Source of the DNA: Mucilaginibacter pineti
GTDB taxonomy: Bacteria > Bacteroidota > Bacteroidia > Sphingobacteriales > Sphingobacteriaceae
DNA length: 64,000 nt
Reading direction: 5' to 3'
Assembly: GCF_900101875.1 (NCBI RefSeq)
Contig: NZ_FNAI01000001.1
Span: 434,001-498,000, forward strand
Part shown: piece after piece, positions 1-8,213 of the stretch
Position numbering within the stretch: the first letter of the stretch is position 1
How the letters are laid out: every line of letters begins with the position of its first letter
The notes under the pieces: generated by a model
What the model was told of the DNA's origin: nothing
The model's database searches: none
What the model saw: the letters and a program-made list of their open reading frames with translations, nothing else
Translations under genes and position numbers: made by a program

Positions 1-2
1 AT

Positions 3-176
3 TTTGCGTTGGTTAACCTAACATCAGGCGGCTATTTGTTTTTTGAGATCAATGAGAGTTATGGGCAGGAAACCGTTGATCTGCTTGTCGCCAAAGGATT
101 CATCAATATTGAACTTAGGAAAGATATGAGCAGCAGGGACAGGATGATTAGTTCGCAGTTGGCAGTGCGCAGTTAG
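3..176 (+). CDS. prmC: PrmC release-factor glutamine methyltransferase, C-terminal fragment
   Basis: The reading frame enters from the left edge and ends in a TAG stop, so only the last 57 residues are visible. The segment GGYLFFEINESYGQETVDLL followed by a short strand and RKDMSSRDRMI matches the C-terminal end of PrmC/HemK, the SAM-dependent enzyme that methylates the GGQ glutamine of release factors RF1 and RF2. The family usually ends at about the RDRMI motif; the last eight residues here (SSQLAVRS) are an extension encoded by a repeat that also forms the end of the convergent xerD gene. The catalytic NPPY motif lies outside the window, so the identification rests on the C-terminal pattern alone. 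Confidence 0.8.
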   Translation, partial: FALVNLTSGGYLFFEINESYGQETVDLLVAKGFINIELRKDMSSRDRMISSQLAVRS

Positions 177-351
177 CACCATAGATTCCACTGATTTCGT
201 CTGAACCGGGATTATGCGGATTTATCAGATTTTTGGATTTTGATCTGCGTAAAAAAATAATTCAATATGATAATTTAATCCTGGCAATCCCTTAATGTTA
301 AAAATCCTGGTTCAGACAAAAATGCAAACTACCTACTTCCAACTGCGAACT
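150..351. repeat. Nested inverted repeats between prmC and xerD
   Basis: An outer perfect 13-bp inverted repeat (150-162 AGTTCGCAGTTGG and 339-351 CCAACTGCGAACT) encloses an inner 15-bp one (199-213 GTCTGAACCGGGATT and 303-317 AATCCTGGTTCAGAC) with one G/T mismatch. The outer arms lie in the last codons of the two convergent genes, so both proteins end in Arg-Ser encoded by repeat copies. The element could act as a bidirectional terminator or be a small non-autonomous mobile element; no T-tract follows the arms. Confidence 0.7.
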
Positions 352-1250
352 CAACTGCGCGGATGAAACTGACTTATGGTACTTTTCAGGTACTCTCTAT
401 TCAGGTGGGTATAGATCTCGGTAGTGGTTATACTTTCATGCCCCAGCATTTCCTGTACGGCACGGAGGTCGGCGCCGCCTTCAACCAGATGAGTGGCAAA
501 CGAGTGCCTAAACGTATGCGGACTTACAGTTTTCTTTAAGCCGGTTAGCCCTACCAATTCCTTTATCATCAGGAATACATAAACGCGACTAAGTCTTGTC
601 CCTCTGCGGTTTAAGAAAACAATATCTTCCTCACCTTTCTTTATGGGCACGTGTACCCGTAAATTCTCAATCCATATTTTTAAAGCTCTTATGGCTGCAC
701 CGCCAATTGGTACCAACCGCTCTTTGTTTCCTTTACCAGTCACTTTTATAAATTCAATATCGAGATAAAGGTTAGATAATTTGAGTTCGGTAAGTTCGGA
801 TACGCGCAGACCGCTGCCGTAAAGGGTTTCTAATATGGCTTTATTGCGGGTGCCTTCGGGTTTGGAAAGGTCGATAGCAGCTATCAACTTTTCAATATCT
901 TCATAACTTAATGTATCAGGCAGCTTACGCCTTATTTGGGGAGATTCTAACAGTTCGGAGGGATCGCTTTTAATAATATCCTCCATGAGCAGGTATTTAT
1001 AAAAAGCTTTTATGCCCGAGAGGATGCGGGCTTGTGAGGATGGAATCATGCCCAGCTCTGCCGCCCAGGTAATAAATTCACGCAGATCGTTTAAAGTAAC
1101 ACTTTCTGGTTTTAATTTAACTTCCTTATTATCAGAATATTGAAATAATTTTTCTATATCCCGGCTGTAAGCTTCAACAGAATTATCGGCCAGCGATTTC
1201 TCTAATTTTAAATAAGCCTGAAAGCCCTTTATTGCCGAACGCCAATCCAA
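351..1250 (-). CDS. xerD: XerD-like tyrosine recombinase
   Basis: This 299-residue protein has the usual length of XerC/XerD chromosome-dimer resolvases. Residues 1-95 form the SAM-like core-binding domain and 110-295 the catalytic domain. The catalytic set is complete: Arg149 (GSGLR), Lys173 (TGKGNK), His245 and Arg248 (HTFRH), His271 (LGHES) and the nucleophile Tyr280 (EIYTH). It is expected to work with a partner Xer protein at the dif site near the terminus; no dif site was recognised here. It is divergent from aroQ and convergent with prmC, a housekeeping rather than an integron or phage setting. The last residues come from an intergenic repeat. XerC and XerD cannot be separated firmly by eye, although a conserved chromosomal neighbourhood favours a resolvase. 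Confidence 0.85.
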   Translation of the reverse strand: MDWRSAIKGFQAYLKLEKSLADNSVEAYSRDIEKLFQYSDNKEVKLKPESVTLNDLREFITWAAELGMIPSSQARILSGIKAFYKYLLMEDIIKSDPSELLESPQIRRKLPDTLSYEDIEKLIAAIDLSKPEGTRNKAILETLYGSGLRVSELTELKLSNLYLDIEFIKVTGKGNKERLVPIGGAAIRALKIWIENLRVHVPIKKGEEDIVFLNRRGTRLSRVYVFLMIKELVGLTGLKKTVSPHTFRHSFATHLVEGGADLRAVQEMLGHESITTTEIYTHLNREYLKSTISQFHPRS

Positions 1251-1292
1251 TTGATTTTAATTTTTTAATGATTTATAGTTAAGTTTGAACCA

Positions 1293-1712
1293 ATGAAGAT
1301 ACAAATTATTAACGGCCCCAATTTAAACCTGCTTGGTGTTCGCGAAAAATCAATATACGGCAACACCAGTTTTGAAAGCTACCTTGAAGAGCTGCGCAAA
1401 CGCTATGCAAACATCACCATTAATTATTACCAAAGTAATGTTGAAGGCGAAATTATAAACAAACTGCATGAAATTGGCTTTGAATACGATGGCATAGTTA
1501 TAAATGCCGGTGCCTACACGCACACATCTATTGCTATTGCCGATGCTATAGCTGCCATAAATACGCCTGTTATTGAAGTACATATATCAAACGTTCATAA
1601 ACGCGAGGAATTTAGGCATACCTCCATGCTGGCCGCCAGCTGCCGGGGTGTTATAGCCGGGTTCGGCATGGATTCATATAGGTTGGCTGTTGAGTATTTG
1701 ATTGCGGGATAG
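1293..1712 (+). CDS. aroQ: Type II 3-dehydroquinate dehydratase
   Basis: AroQ converts 3-dehydroquinate to 3-dehydroshikimate in the cytoplasm, the third step of the shikimate pathway. The 139-residue length is typical of the small dodecameric type II enzyme. Diagnostic motifs are the N-terminal INGPNLNLLGVRE, the catalytic Tyr22 in the flexible loop (KSIYGNTSFE), NAGAYTHTS (residues 71-79) and EVHISNVHKREEFRHTS (95-111), which carries the catalytic His and substrate-binding residues. The ATG start has no clear Shine-Dalgarno site, as is usual in Bacteroidota. It is transcribed divergently from xerD with only about 40 bp between the starts, so the two genes probably share a promoter region. 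Confidence 0.96.
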   Translation: MKIQIINGPNLNLLGVREKSIYGNTSFESYLEELRKRYANITINYYQSNVEGEIINKLHEIGFEYDGIVINAGAYTHTSIAIADAIAAINTPVIEVHISNVHKREEFRHTSMLAASCRGVIAGFGMDSYRLAVEYLIAG

Positions 1713-1789
1713 CATAGCCAATATCGTGAATCTTTTCCAAACGTTTTTGCGTTATTAGTGTTAACTCATTGCTTTCAGCATATTTTAAG

Positions 1790-4333
1790 ATGTATAAATT
1801 ACCAAGGGTTGCCGCTTTCTGCTTACTGATTGTTTTGTTTTTTTCGAGCGTTGACGTGCTGGCGCAAACCAAAAAGAAAAAAACACATTCGGTAAGGGAT
1901 TCCCTGCGTGCCTCCATCCTCGCCCGCGATTCGATGATGCGGTCGCTCAAACGATCTGATACATCAACAAACGACCTGCTGCAGCGGGTTGAACAATACA
2001 CCGCGTCTTTTAACCAGATAAAGGCCAACCTTTCAAAAAATATTGATACCGCCGAGATCAGCAGCACATTGCCCTCGTTCGAAAAACGAATAGCGCTTAT
2101 TAAATCATTAATTGATAACGATAAATCAAGCACACTACGATATTTATACACCATACGCGATATTTTAACCCGCAGCGACGATCAGCTTGATATATGGCAA
2201 GATCAGTTAGCCGATATAAACAGTAAACTTGCCCAAAACAAGGTTACGCTTGATAACATCTCGAAAGACAGTGTTTTAAAGATCCTGCCTGCCGATAGCT
2301 CGCTGGCTACAACCTTTCTCATTCAAAAAATAGCTATCGAAAGTAAATACAACAGGCTTGATACCGTTAATAAAAAGCTGATAGTAAAGGTAAGTCTGCT
2401 GCAAAATCGTACCTCATCGGTTTATATTGCCATACTTGATCTTAAAGATCAGATAGATCTTAAAATCAGGGAGTTCAGCATTCGCGCTGTATCGGCAGAG
2501 TACAGCAACATTTGGGATATGAAAGCCAGCGAAGGCAGCAACTTTGGCGAAGCTGTTTCAAAAACGGCCATCATGAACTCCAAACTATTCAGCTTTTTTG
2601 TGAGCCGCGATATTTTAATCCACCTTGCAGGCTGGGTATTGTTGCTGGGTTTTATAGCCTGGGTGTATGCAAGCCGCAGAAAAATATTAAGCGTTAATGA
2701 TGCTTCAGAAAACATACTCAGCCAATCAAACTACGTGGTTAAGTACCCGGTGATCTCATCGCTGATAGTTACGTTTACGTTGCTGCCCAACTTTTATGAT
2801 CACCCGCCGGCGGTAGTGCTCGAAACCTTTTTCGTTATCCTGATAAGCGCTATCCTGTTCATGGTAAAAAGGGCATGCCCTAAGGTAATGTATAACTACT
2901 TGCTGCAGCTTTATGTTATAACCATAGTTTACTGCCTGAGCAATTTGTTTATACAGGTAACCATTGCCGATAGGGTTGCTGTACTTATTCTTGGTATATT
3001 ATCGATCTATATCAGTTTAAAACTAATCCCACTGGTACGTAAAACACCCGACGACTTTTTACCTTATACGGGTATTGTACTTAAGTTTTTTGTGTTATTA
3101 CAAGCGGTATCGTTTATATGCAATGTGTTTGGAAGGTTTAGTCTGGCCAAAATTATAGGCGTAACTGCGGTACACAATCTTTGGCTGGCACTGGCCATGT
3201 ACTACATGGTGCAGGTAATTATGGAAGCTTTATTTTTACAACTGGAAGCCAGCAAAAAAACAAATAGCTTAACATCATTCATTGATTTTAAACTGCTTAA
3301 AAACAAGTTTAAAAGCGTACTTACCGTGCTTACCGGCTTTTTGTGGCTGGTAATGCTTACGCAAAATTTAAGTGTTGAAGATGCGGTATTTACCCATGTT
3401 GAAGATTTTTTAAGCGCCAACCGCAGCATAGGCGGTACTAATACCCAGTTTACTTTTCAAAGCGTTATTATTTTTTGCGCGGTTATCTGGCTTTCGTCTA
3501 TCACATCAAAAATTGTGAGCTACTTGTATGATGTATCGGCCCGGCACCAGAATGATATGGATGTGCTTAAAAAGAAGAATCGCACATCTACCCTGCTTAT
3601 TCGTATAGGTGTTATAGCCGTGGGCTTTTTCCTGGCCGTTGCCGCATCTGGCGTACCATTGGATAAGATAACCATTATCATTAGTGCTTTTGGTATAGGT
3701 ATCGGTTTCGGCTTGCAAAATATTGTGAACAACCTGGTATCCGGATTAATACTGGCTTTTGAGAAACCAATACAGGTGGGCGATATTATTGAGGTAGACA
3801 GCCGATCCGGAACCATTATGGATATCGGTATCCGCGCAAGCAAAATAGCTACAAGCGATGGAGCCGAAGTGATCATACCAAATGGCGACCTGATATCGCA
3901 CCACGTAATAAATTGGACACTAAGCAATAACAACCGCCGTGTTGAACTGATTGTTGGCGTGGCTTATGGCTCAGACATTGAGAAGGTAAAAAGCCTGCTA
4001 ATTGGTTTATTAAGTAACCATGAAGACATTATGACCGAGCCACCACCATCGGTGTTTCTGCATAGTTTAAGTCAGAGTTCTGTTGATTTTCGCTTGTTTT
4101 TTTGGGCGGCGGATATCTCTACCTGGTTGTCACTAAAAAGCCGGGTACTTACCGATGTTTACGATACGCTGAACAAAGAGGGAATAGAACTGCCATTCCA
4201 GCAGCAGGATATAAATGTGAAGTTTCCACAGGATATGCCTACGCTTAACTTTTCCGTTAAAGAAGAAATTAAAGAAGCTAAAAAAGATAAACCAGACGAT
4301 ACTAAGCCAGATCCCGCGGATTCAGATCAGTAA
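1790..4333 (+). CDS. MscS-family mechanosensitive channel, large MscK-like form
   Basis: The ATG at 1790 gives 847 residues beginning with a signal peptide (MYKLPRVAAFCLLIVLFFSS, cleavage after VLA); an upstream in-frame TTG at 1769 would add seven residues and is less likely. After the signal comes a long periplasmic, partly coiled-coil region (about residues 25-270), then a series of membrane segments (about 280-600) and the MscS core. The pore helix is recognisable in SAFGIGIGFGLQNIVNNLVS, followed by the beta domain (GDIIEVDSRSGTIMDIGIRA, IPNG) and a cytoplasmic alpha/beta region. Such channels release solutes on hypo-osmotic shock. The N-terminal architecture recalls E. coli MscK and MscM. 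The charged tail (EEIKEAKKDKPDD) overlaps the end of the convergent glycosyltransferase gene by 32 bp. Confidence 0.88.
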   Translation: MYKLPRVAAFCLLIVLFFSSVDVLAQTKKKKTHSVRDSLRASILARDSMMRSLKRSDTSTNDLLQRVEQYTASFNQIKANLSKNIDTAEISSTLPSFEKRIALIKSLIDNDKSSTLRYLYTIRDILTRSDDQLDIWQDQLADINSKLAQNKVTLDNISKDSVLKILPADSSLATTFLIQKIAIESKYNRLDTVNKKLIVKVSLLQNRTSSVYIAILDLKDQIDLKIREFSIRAVSAEYSNIWDMKASEGSNFGEAVSKTAIMNSKLFSFFVSRDILIHLAGWVLLLGFIAWVYASRRKILSVNDASENILSQSNYVVKYPVISSLIVTFTLLPNFYDHPPAVVLETFFVILISAILFMVKRACPKVMYNYLLQLYVITIVYCLSNLFIQVTIADRVAVLILGILSIYISLKLIPLVRKTPDDFLPYTGIVLKFFVLLQAVSFICNVFGRFSLAKIIGVTAVHNLWLALAMYYMVQVIMEALFLQLEASKKTNSLTSFIDFKLLKNKFKSVLTVLTGFLWLVMLTQNLSVEDAVFTHVEDFLSANRSIGGTNTQFTFQSVIIFCAVIWLSSITSKIVSYLYDVSARHQNDMDVLKKKNRTSTLLIRIGVIAVGFFLAVAASGVPLDKITIIISAFGIGIGFGLQNIVNNLVSGLILAFEKPIQVGDIIEVDSRSGTIMDIGIRASKIATSDGAEVIIPNGDLISHHVINWTLSNNNRRVELIVGVAYGSDIEKVKSLLIGLLSNHEDIMTEPPPSVFLHSLSQSSVDFRLFFWAADISTWLSLKSRVLTDVYDTLNKEGIELPFQQQDINVKFPQDMPTLNFSVKEEIKEAKKDKPDDTKPDPADSDQ

Positions 4334-5396
4334 AACGGGTTATTTTTTTAACAAAGAATTGCCACACTATACTGCCATTGTAAATACCCTTTTTATTCTG
4401 AGGTCGGGGTTCTGAGGTCTGAGATCGGAGGTGTGAGGTGTGAGGTGTGAGGTGTGTAACTTCTTCCTTTTTTGATTTTTGAATTTTGATTTTTGACTTA
4501 AAAAGGCTCATTACAAACGCCTGGTGTGCCCGGCTTACCGCCCAGGCATCTTTACGCTTGCCCTCGGCTAAAAAGCGGAACAGGGCCAGCAGATCCATCC
4601 ACATGCGGATATTGATAACCAGGAAGGCCCTCCAAAAAGGCAGGTTCTTTTTAAGCAGTAACAAATTATTCCTGAAGTTAAGATACGTTTTAAAAGGGTT
4701 TTCGGCGTTGAGCGTGCCGCCGCCTACGTGGTATATAGTTGATTGCGCGCAGTACATTACCTTATACCCCATGTTCTTCAACCGCCAGCAAAGGTCGATC
4801 TCTTCCATATGGGCAAAAAAGTAGTCGTCAAAGCCCCCTGCTAAATCCCAGTATTTCTTTTTAATGAACAGGGATGCACCCGAAGCCCAAAACACCTCGC
4901 CCGATTGTTCGTATTGCCCCAGGTCCTGCTCTACTTCGTAAAACATACGGCCGCGGCAAAAGGGATATCCATACGCATCTATAAATCCGCCTGCTGCTCC
5001 AGCATGTTCAAAATGGCCTTGCTGTGCGTAAGCTTTTATCTTAGGCGCGGCTATCGCTATCTGGTCGTCGCTTTGCATAAGGCTTATTACAGGTTCTATC
5101 CAGCCGGGGGTAACTTCCACGTCAGAGTTAAGCAGGATGTAATAATCGGCATCTACCTGTTGCAGTACCCTGTTGTAGCCACCTGTAAAGCCGTAATTCT
5201 CATCGTTTTGTATAATGCGGATAGATGGGTAGTTTTCCTGTAAAAAAGTTATAGAATCGTCTGTAGAGGCGTTATCGCCCACCACAATATCAAGCCCCTG
5301 CCAGGTTGAGGCCATAACAGAGGGAAGAAATTGTTTCAGATATTTAGTACCGTTCCAGTTTAAAATAACTACGGCAACTTTTGGTGTATCAATCAT
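4302..5396 (-). CDS. Family 2 glycosyltransferase with a repeat-derived tail
   Basis: The GT-A fold of GT2 enzymes is clear: VAVVILNWNGTKYL at the N-terminus, VVGDNASTDDS (nucleotide binding), NYGFTGGYN, the metal-binding region LLNSDVEVTP, and ASLFIKKKYWDLAGGFDDYFF followed by EEIDLCWRLKNMGYK, typical of rhamnosyltransferase-like members. It presumably transfers a sugar to a surface glycan or lipid; the substrate cannot be told. Its start overlaps the stop of the upstream lysophospholipid acyltransferase gene by 4 bp (ATGA), so the two are co-transcribed. After about residue 298 the protein becomes low-complexity, and part of that tail (HLTPHTSHLRSQTSEP) is translated from the 7-bp repeat array at 4399-4457, so the reading frame probably ran into intergenic repeat DNA. 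Confidence 0.88.
   Translation of the reverse strand: MIDTPKVAVVILNWNGTKYLKQFLPSVMASTWQGLDIVVGDNASTDDSITFLQENYPSIRIIQNDENYGFTGGYNRVLQQVDADYYILLNSDVEVTPGWIEPVISLMQSDDQIAIAAPKIKAYAQQGHFEHAGAAGGFIDAYGYPFCRGRMFYEVEQDLGQYEQSGEVFWASGASLFIKKKYWDLAGGFDDYFFAHMEEIDLCWRLKNMGYKVMYCAQSTIYHVGGGTLNAENPFKTYLNFRNNLLLLKKNLPFWRAFLVINIRMWMDLLALFRFLAEGKRKDAWAVSRAHQAFVMSLFKSKIKIQKSKKEEVTHLTPHTSHLRSQTSEPRPQNKKGIYNGSIVWQFFVKKITRFTDLNPRDLA
4399..4457. repeat. 7-bp tandem repeat (GGTGTGA) inside the GT2 tail
   Basis: Four GGTGTGA units occupy 4430-4457, the last with one changed base. They are preceded by degenerate GAGGTC-like copies from about 4399. The array lies in the 3' part of the minus-strand glycosyltransferase frame and is translated into a Thr/His/Ser/Pro-rich stretch. 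Runs of TTTTTGATTTTTGAATTTTG follow at about 4466-4495, a kind of sequence also seen at 18772-18801. Confidence 0.8.
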
Positions 5397-6277
5397 TTAT
5401 GTATATCCTCCGGCTTGAACTTCCACCTGCGGTGCGACCATAGCCAATATTGCGGTTCCTTCCTTATCATTCCCTCCAGGTAATGCACGTGCATATCTGT
5501 AAGTTCATGCTCGGCAGTTTGCTTCGGGTTTTCGGTAAGGGGAACCAGCGTATAAGTATAATAACCGCGCTTTACGCGTTTCATGTCGTAAAATACAACG
5601 GCGGCATCAATTGTTTTTGATATTTTTTCAATACCCAAAAAAACGGCAGTGGGTTGATTTAAAAAATTGGTAAAATAAGTAACCTCATGCATTACCGGCG
5701 TTTGATCTCCTACGAGCACGCTTACGGTTAATTCCTTCCTGTACTCCACCATTTTACGCAGGGTTTGTTTCATGGCTACCGGCTGCCCGCCAAACCGCGA
5801 CCGGATCTTTACAAAAAACTCATCGAACGTGTGGTTTGATAAGGGTTTGTAAACTATCATGAATCGCTTATCGGTAACAAAATTAAAATTAAGGGCCGCC
5901 ATTTCCCAGTTGCAATAATGCCCTGCTACGGCAATAATGCTTTTGCCTTTTGCAAAATATTCATGCACCAGTTCGGCATTGGTGGCAACTACCCTTTTCT
6001 TGATCTGCTTTTCAGATACGGTGATCATTTTAATGGTTTCTACCATTAAATCGGCAAGGTAACGGTAATATTTGCGTTCTATATTGTGGCGTTCTCCGGC
6101 TGTTTTTTCAGGAAAGGCATTGGCAAGGTTTTCCTGTACTACATCTCGCCGGTAATGTGCAACATAGTAGATAATCAGGAACAAAACATCAGATATGAGG
6201 TACAAAAACCAAAAGGGCAATAGCGAGGTAAGGTATAAAAATAATATCCCTAACCTTAAAAACCCTTTTTTTATCAT
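5393..6277 (-). CDS. LpxL/HtrB-family lipid A acyltransferase
   Basis: The ATG at 6277 gives 294 residues; a TTG at 6301 could extend it by eight, but the hydrophobic N-terminus (MIKKGFLRLGILFLYLTSLL) fits the later start. The protein has one N-terminal membrane anchor and the HX4E catalytic motif of the LpxL/LpxM family (GHYCNWEMAALNF), then VGDQTPVMHEVTYFTNFLN and a C-terminal PQYWLWSHRRWKF, the family signature around WxHRR. Such enzymes add secondary acyl chains to Kdo-lipid A at the inner membrane; in Bacteroidota some members instead act on ornithine or other aminolipids. The gene overlaps the following GT2 gene by 4 bp. It is divergent from the WbqC gene, with 35 bp between the starts. 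Confidence 0.9.
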   Translation of the reverse strand: MIKKGFLRLGILFLYLTSLLPFWFLYLISDVLFLIIYYVAHYRRDVVQENLANAFPEKTAGERHNIERKYYRYLADLMVETIKMITVSEKQIKKRVVATNAELVHEYFAKGKSIIAVAGHYCNWEMAALNFNFVTDKRFMIVYKPLSNHTFDEFFVKIRSRFGGQPVAMKQTLRKMVEYRKELTVSVLVGDQTPVMHEVTYFTNFLNQPTAVFLGIEKISKTIDAAVVFYDMKRVKRGYYTYTLVPLTENPKQTAEHELTDMHVHYLEGMIRKEPQYWLWSHRRWKFKPEDIHK

Positions 6278-6312
6278 TATTTTAACCAATTTTGAACACA
6301 AACATAAAATAT

Positions 6313-6930
6313 ATGATTGAAAAAGGTGCTGTATTACCTATGTTTTATCTTCCGCCGGTTGAATACTTTGTGCAATTGAACGCATATAAGCCTGATATTG
6401 TGATAGAAAGAGAAGAACATTTCCCAAAACAAACTTACCGTAACCGGGCCAACATCTACTCGCCCGAGGGAATCCTTACGTTAACTGTGCCCGTTGCAAA
6501 AGGTTCAAAAACACATAGAAAAATTAAGGATGTTAAAATAAGTTATGAATTTGACTGGCAGCGCCTGCATTGGCAAAGCCTGGGGGCATGTTATCGCAAG
6601 TCGGCTTATTTTGAATATTATGAGGATGAATTGCAGCCATTTTATGACAGCAAGAAGCAAATCCCCTACCTGTTTGATTATAACGAGCAACTATTAAACC
6701 TACTGCTCAAGTTCATCAAAATCAAATCGGAGATAAAATACACCGACGAATATCATCCGGAATATCCGGCCGTTGCAGATTTCAGATCGTCCATCAATCC
6801 TAAAAAAGAAACCGAACTGGAACAAAAGCCCTACTTTCAGGTTTTTGAAGAGCGAAAAGGGTTTCTGAAAAATTTGAGCATTGTAGATTTGCTTTTTAAC
6901 CAGGGGCCGCAAAGTATTAATTATCTATAA
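6313..6930 (+). CDS. WbqC family protein
   Basis: This cytoplasmic protein of 205 residues from ATG 6313 belongs to the WbqC family. Recognisable parts are LPPVEYFVQL near the start, FPKQTYRNRANIYSPEG, LTVPV and WQRLHWQSLGACYRKSAYF, then YFEYYEDELQPFY. WbqC-like proteins are found in O-antigen loci and probably modify sugar nucleotides or lipids, but the reaction is unsettled. In this lineage the gene is often single and separate from O-antigen genes. A TTG at 6292 would add seven residues but would overlap the promoter of the divergent acyltransferase. The stop codon is directly followed by the ATG of corA, so translation is probably coupled. Confidence 0.85.
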   Translation: MIEKGAVLPMFYLPPVEYFVQLNAYKPDIVIEREEHFPKQTYRNRANIYSPEGILTLTVPVAKGSKTHRKIKDVKISYEFDWQRLHWQSLGACYRKSAYFEYYEDELQPFYDSKKQIPYLFDYNEQLLNLLLKFIKIKSEIKYTDEYHPEYPAVADFRSSINPKKETELEQKPYFQVFEERKGFLKNLSIVDLLFNQGPQSINYL

Positions 6931-8055
6931 ATGGAAAGCAGAATTAAACGCGTTCGTTATAATGCACGCCGGCATAGCGGCAATGTGGGCGATAGTCCCG
7001 GGCTGGTTGTAATACCCGATGGCGCGCTTAAGCCTATCATCAGCATATTTTCATATAATAAAGATGAGTTGGTAACCTGCGAGGGCAAAGACTTAAAAGA
7101 CGTATTTAAACAGCTTAAAAAGTGCGATAACCATACCCACTGGATAAAAATAAACGGCCTGGGCGATGTGCAGCTGATTGAAGAATTAGGCACCCACCTT
7201 AACATCAACTCATTGGTACTGGAGGATATTGCCAATATTCACCAGCGGCCTAAGTTTGATGAATATGACGATTATGCCTTTAGTACCAGCCGCATTGTGC
7301 ACTTTAACAGCGAAGAAGAATTGGTGAACAACCAGTTTTCGGCCATTATAAAGGATAACCTCATTATTAGCTTTGAGGAAGATCATGAAGAACGCTTTGA
7401 AGCCGTTAAAACCAGGTTAAAGGTTGGTAAAGGTGCTATCCGCACCGCTGGACCTGGCTATATGTGCTATGCGCTTACCGATACCATCATCGATACCTAT
7501 TTTATGCTGCTTGCCCAAATTGGCGATCGCCTGGATGCTATTGAAGACAAGGTATATACCAGTGCCGATAAAAGTATTATGTTTAGCGCACAACAGCTTA
7601 AACGCACGCTTATCATCATCCGCAGGGCAAGCTGGCCCGAACGTGATAAGATCAATGATATGATCAGGTCTGAAAGTCCGCTGATAACACCCGAGGTTAA
7701 ACTGTTCTTGCGTGATGCTTATGACCATTGCATACAGGCCATGGATTTAATTGAGAACTATAAGGAGGTAACATCAAGTATTATCGATCTGTACCTGTCT
7801 ATGGTGAGCAACCGCATGAACGAGATCATGAAGGTACTTACTATTATATCGGTAATATTTATCCCCCTCACCTTCATCGCCGGCATCTACGGAATGAACT
7901 TTGCCCGGCAGGACGACAAAGGTCATGTAATTAAAGATAACATGCCCGAGCTTTACTGGAACCACGGGTATGTTTACGCGCTTGTGTTTATGTTTTTAAT
8001 AGCAGTAGCGCAGGTATTTGTTTTTTGGAAAAAGGGATGGTTTAATAAATTGTAA
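6931..8055 (+). CDS. corA: CorA-family magnesium/cobalt transporter
   Basis: The 374-residue protein has the CorA plan: a large N-terminal cytoplasmic alpha/beta funnel domain (SLVLEDIANIHQRPKFDEYDDY is highly typical), long helices (residues about 190-300), and two C-terminal membrane segments with the selectivity motif GMN in GIYGMNFARQDD between them. CorA pentamers carry Mg2+ (also Co2+ or Ni2+) across the inner membrane and are gated by intracellular Mg2+. The extracellular loop after GMN contains the usual acidic and aromatic residues (NMPELYWNHGY). The gene starts directly after the WbqC stop codon. The downstream space holds an inverted repeat. Confidence 0.95.
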   Translation: MESRIKRVRYNARRHSGNVGDSPGLVVIPDGALKPIISIFSYNKDELVTCEGKDLKDVFKQLKKCDNHTHWIKINGLGDVQLIEELGTHLNINSLVLEDIANIHQRPKFDEYDDYAFSTSRIVHFNSEEELVNNQFSAIIKDNLIISFEEDHEERFEAVKTRLKVGKGAIRTAGPGYMCYALTDTIIDTYFMLLAQIGDRLDAIEDKVYTSADKSIMFSAQQLKRTLIIIRRASWPERDKINDMIRSESPLITPEVKLFLRDAYDHCIQAMDLIENYKEVTSSIIDLYLSMVSNRMNEIMKVLTIISVIFIPLTFIAGIYGMNFARQDDKGHVIKDNMPELYWNHGYVYALVFMFLIAVAQVFVFWKKGWFNKL

Positions 8056-8094
8056 AGAAGAATTAAGATATAAGAATCAGGAATCAAGAGAACA

Positions 8095-8196
8095 ATATGT
8101 CATTGCGAGCGTAGCGTGGCAATCTCATAGGATGGGCAGCCAACTTTGCAGTTCCATTAGCGTGATGAGATTGCTTCATTCCTCGCAATGACATAT
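8095..8196. repeat. Dispersed inverted-repeat element (CATTGCGAG type)
   Basis: Perfect 15-bp arms ATATGTCATTGCGAG (8095-8109) and CTCGCAATGACATAT (8182-8196) enclose a second pair GCAATCTCAT / ATGAGATTGC (8119-8128 and 8165-8174). The whole can fold into a long interrupted hairpin between the convergent corA and msrA genes. It has the look of the REP-like elements dispersed in many Bacteroidota genomes. Confidence 0.8.
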
Positions 8197-8213
8197 CATA
8201 TCTTGTTATTATA

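Noticed and set aside
3520-3933. 137-codon minus-strand frame opposite the MscS core
   Set aside because: It is antisense to the strongly conserved pore and beta domain and has no own signal or motif.
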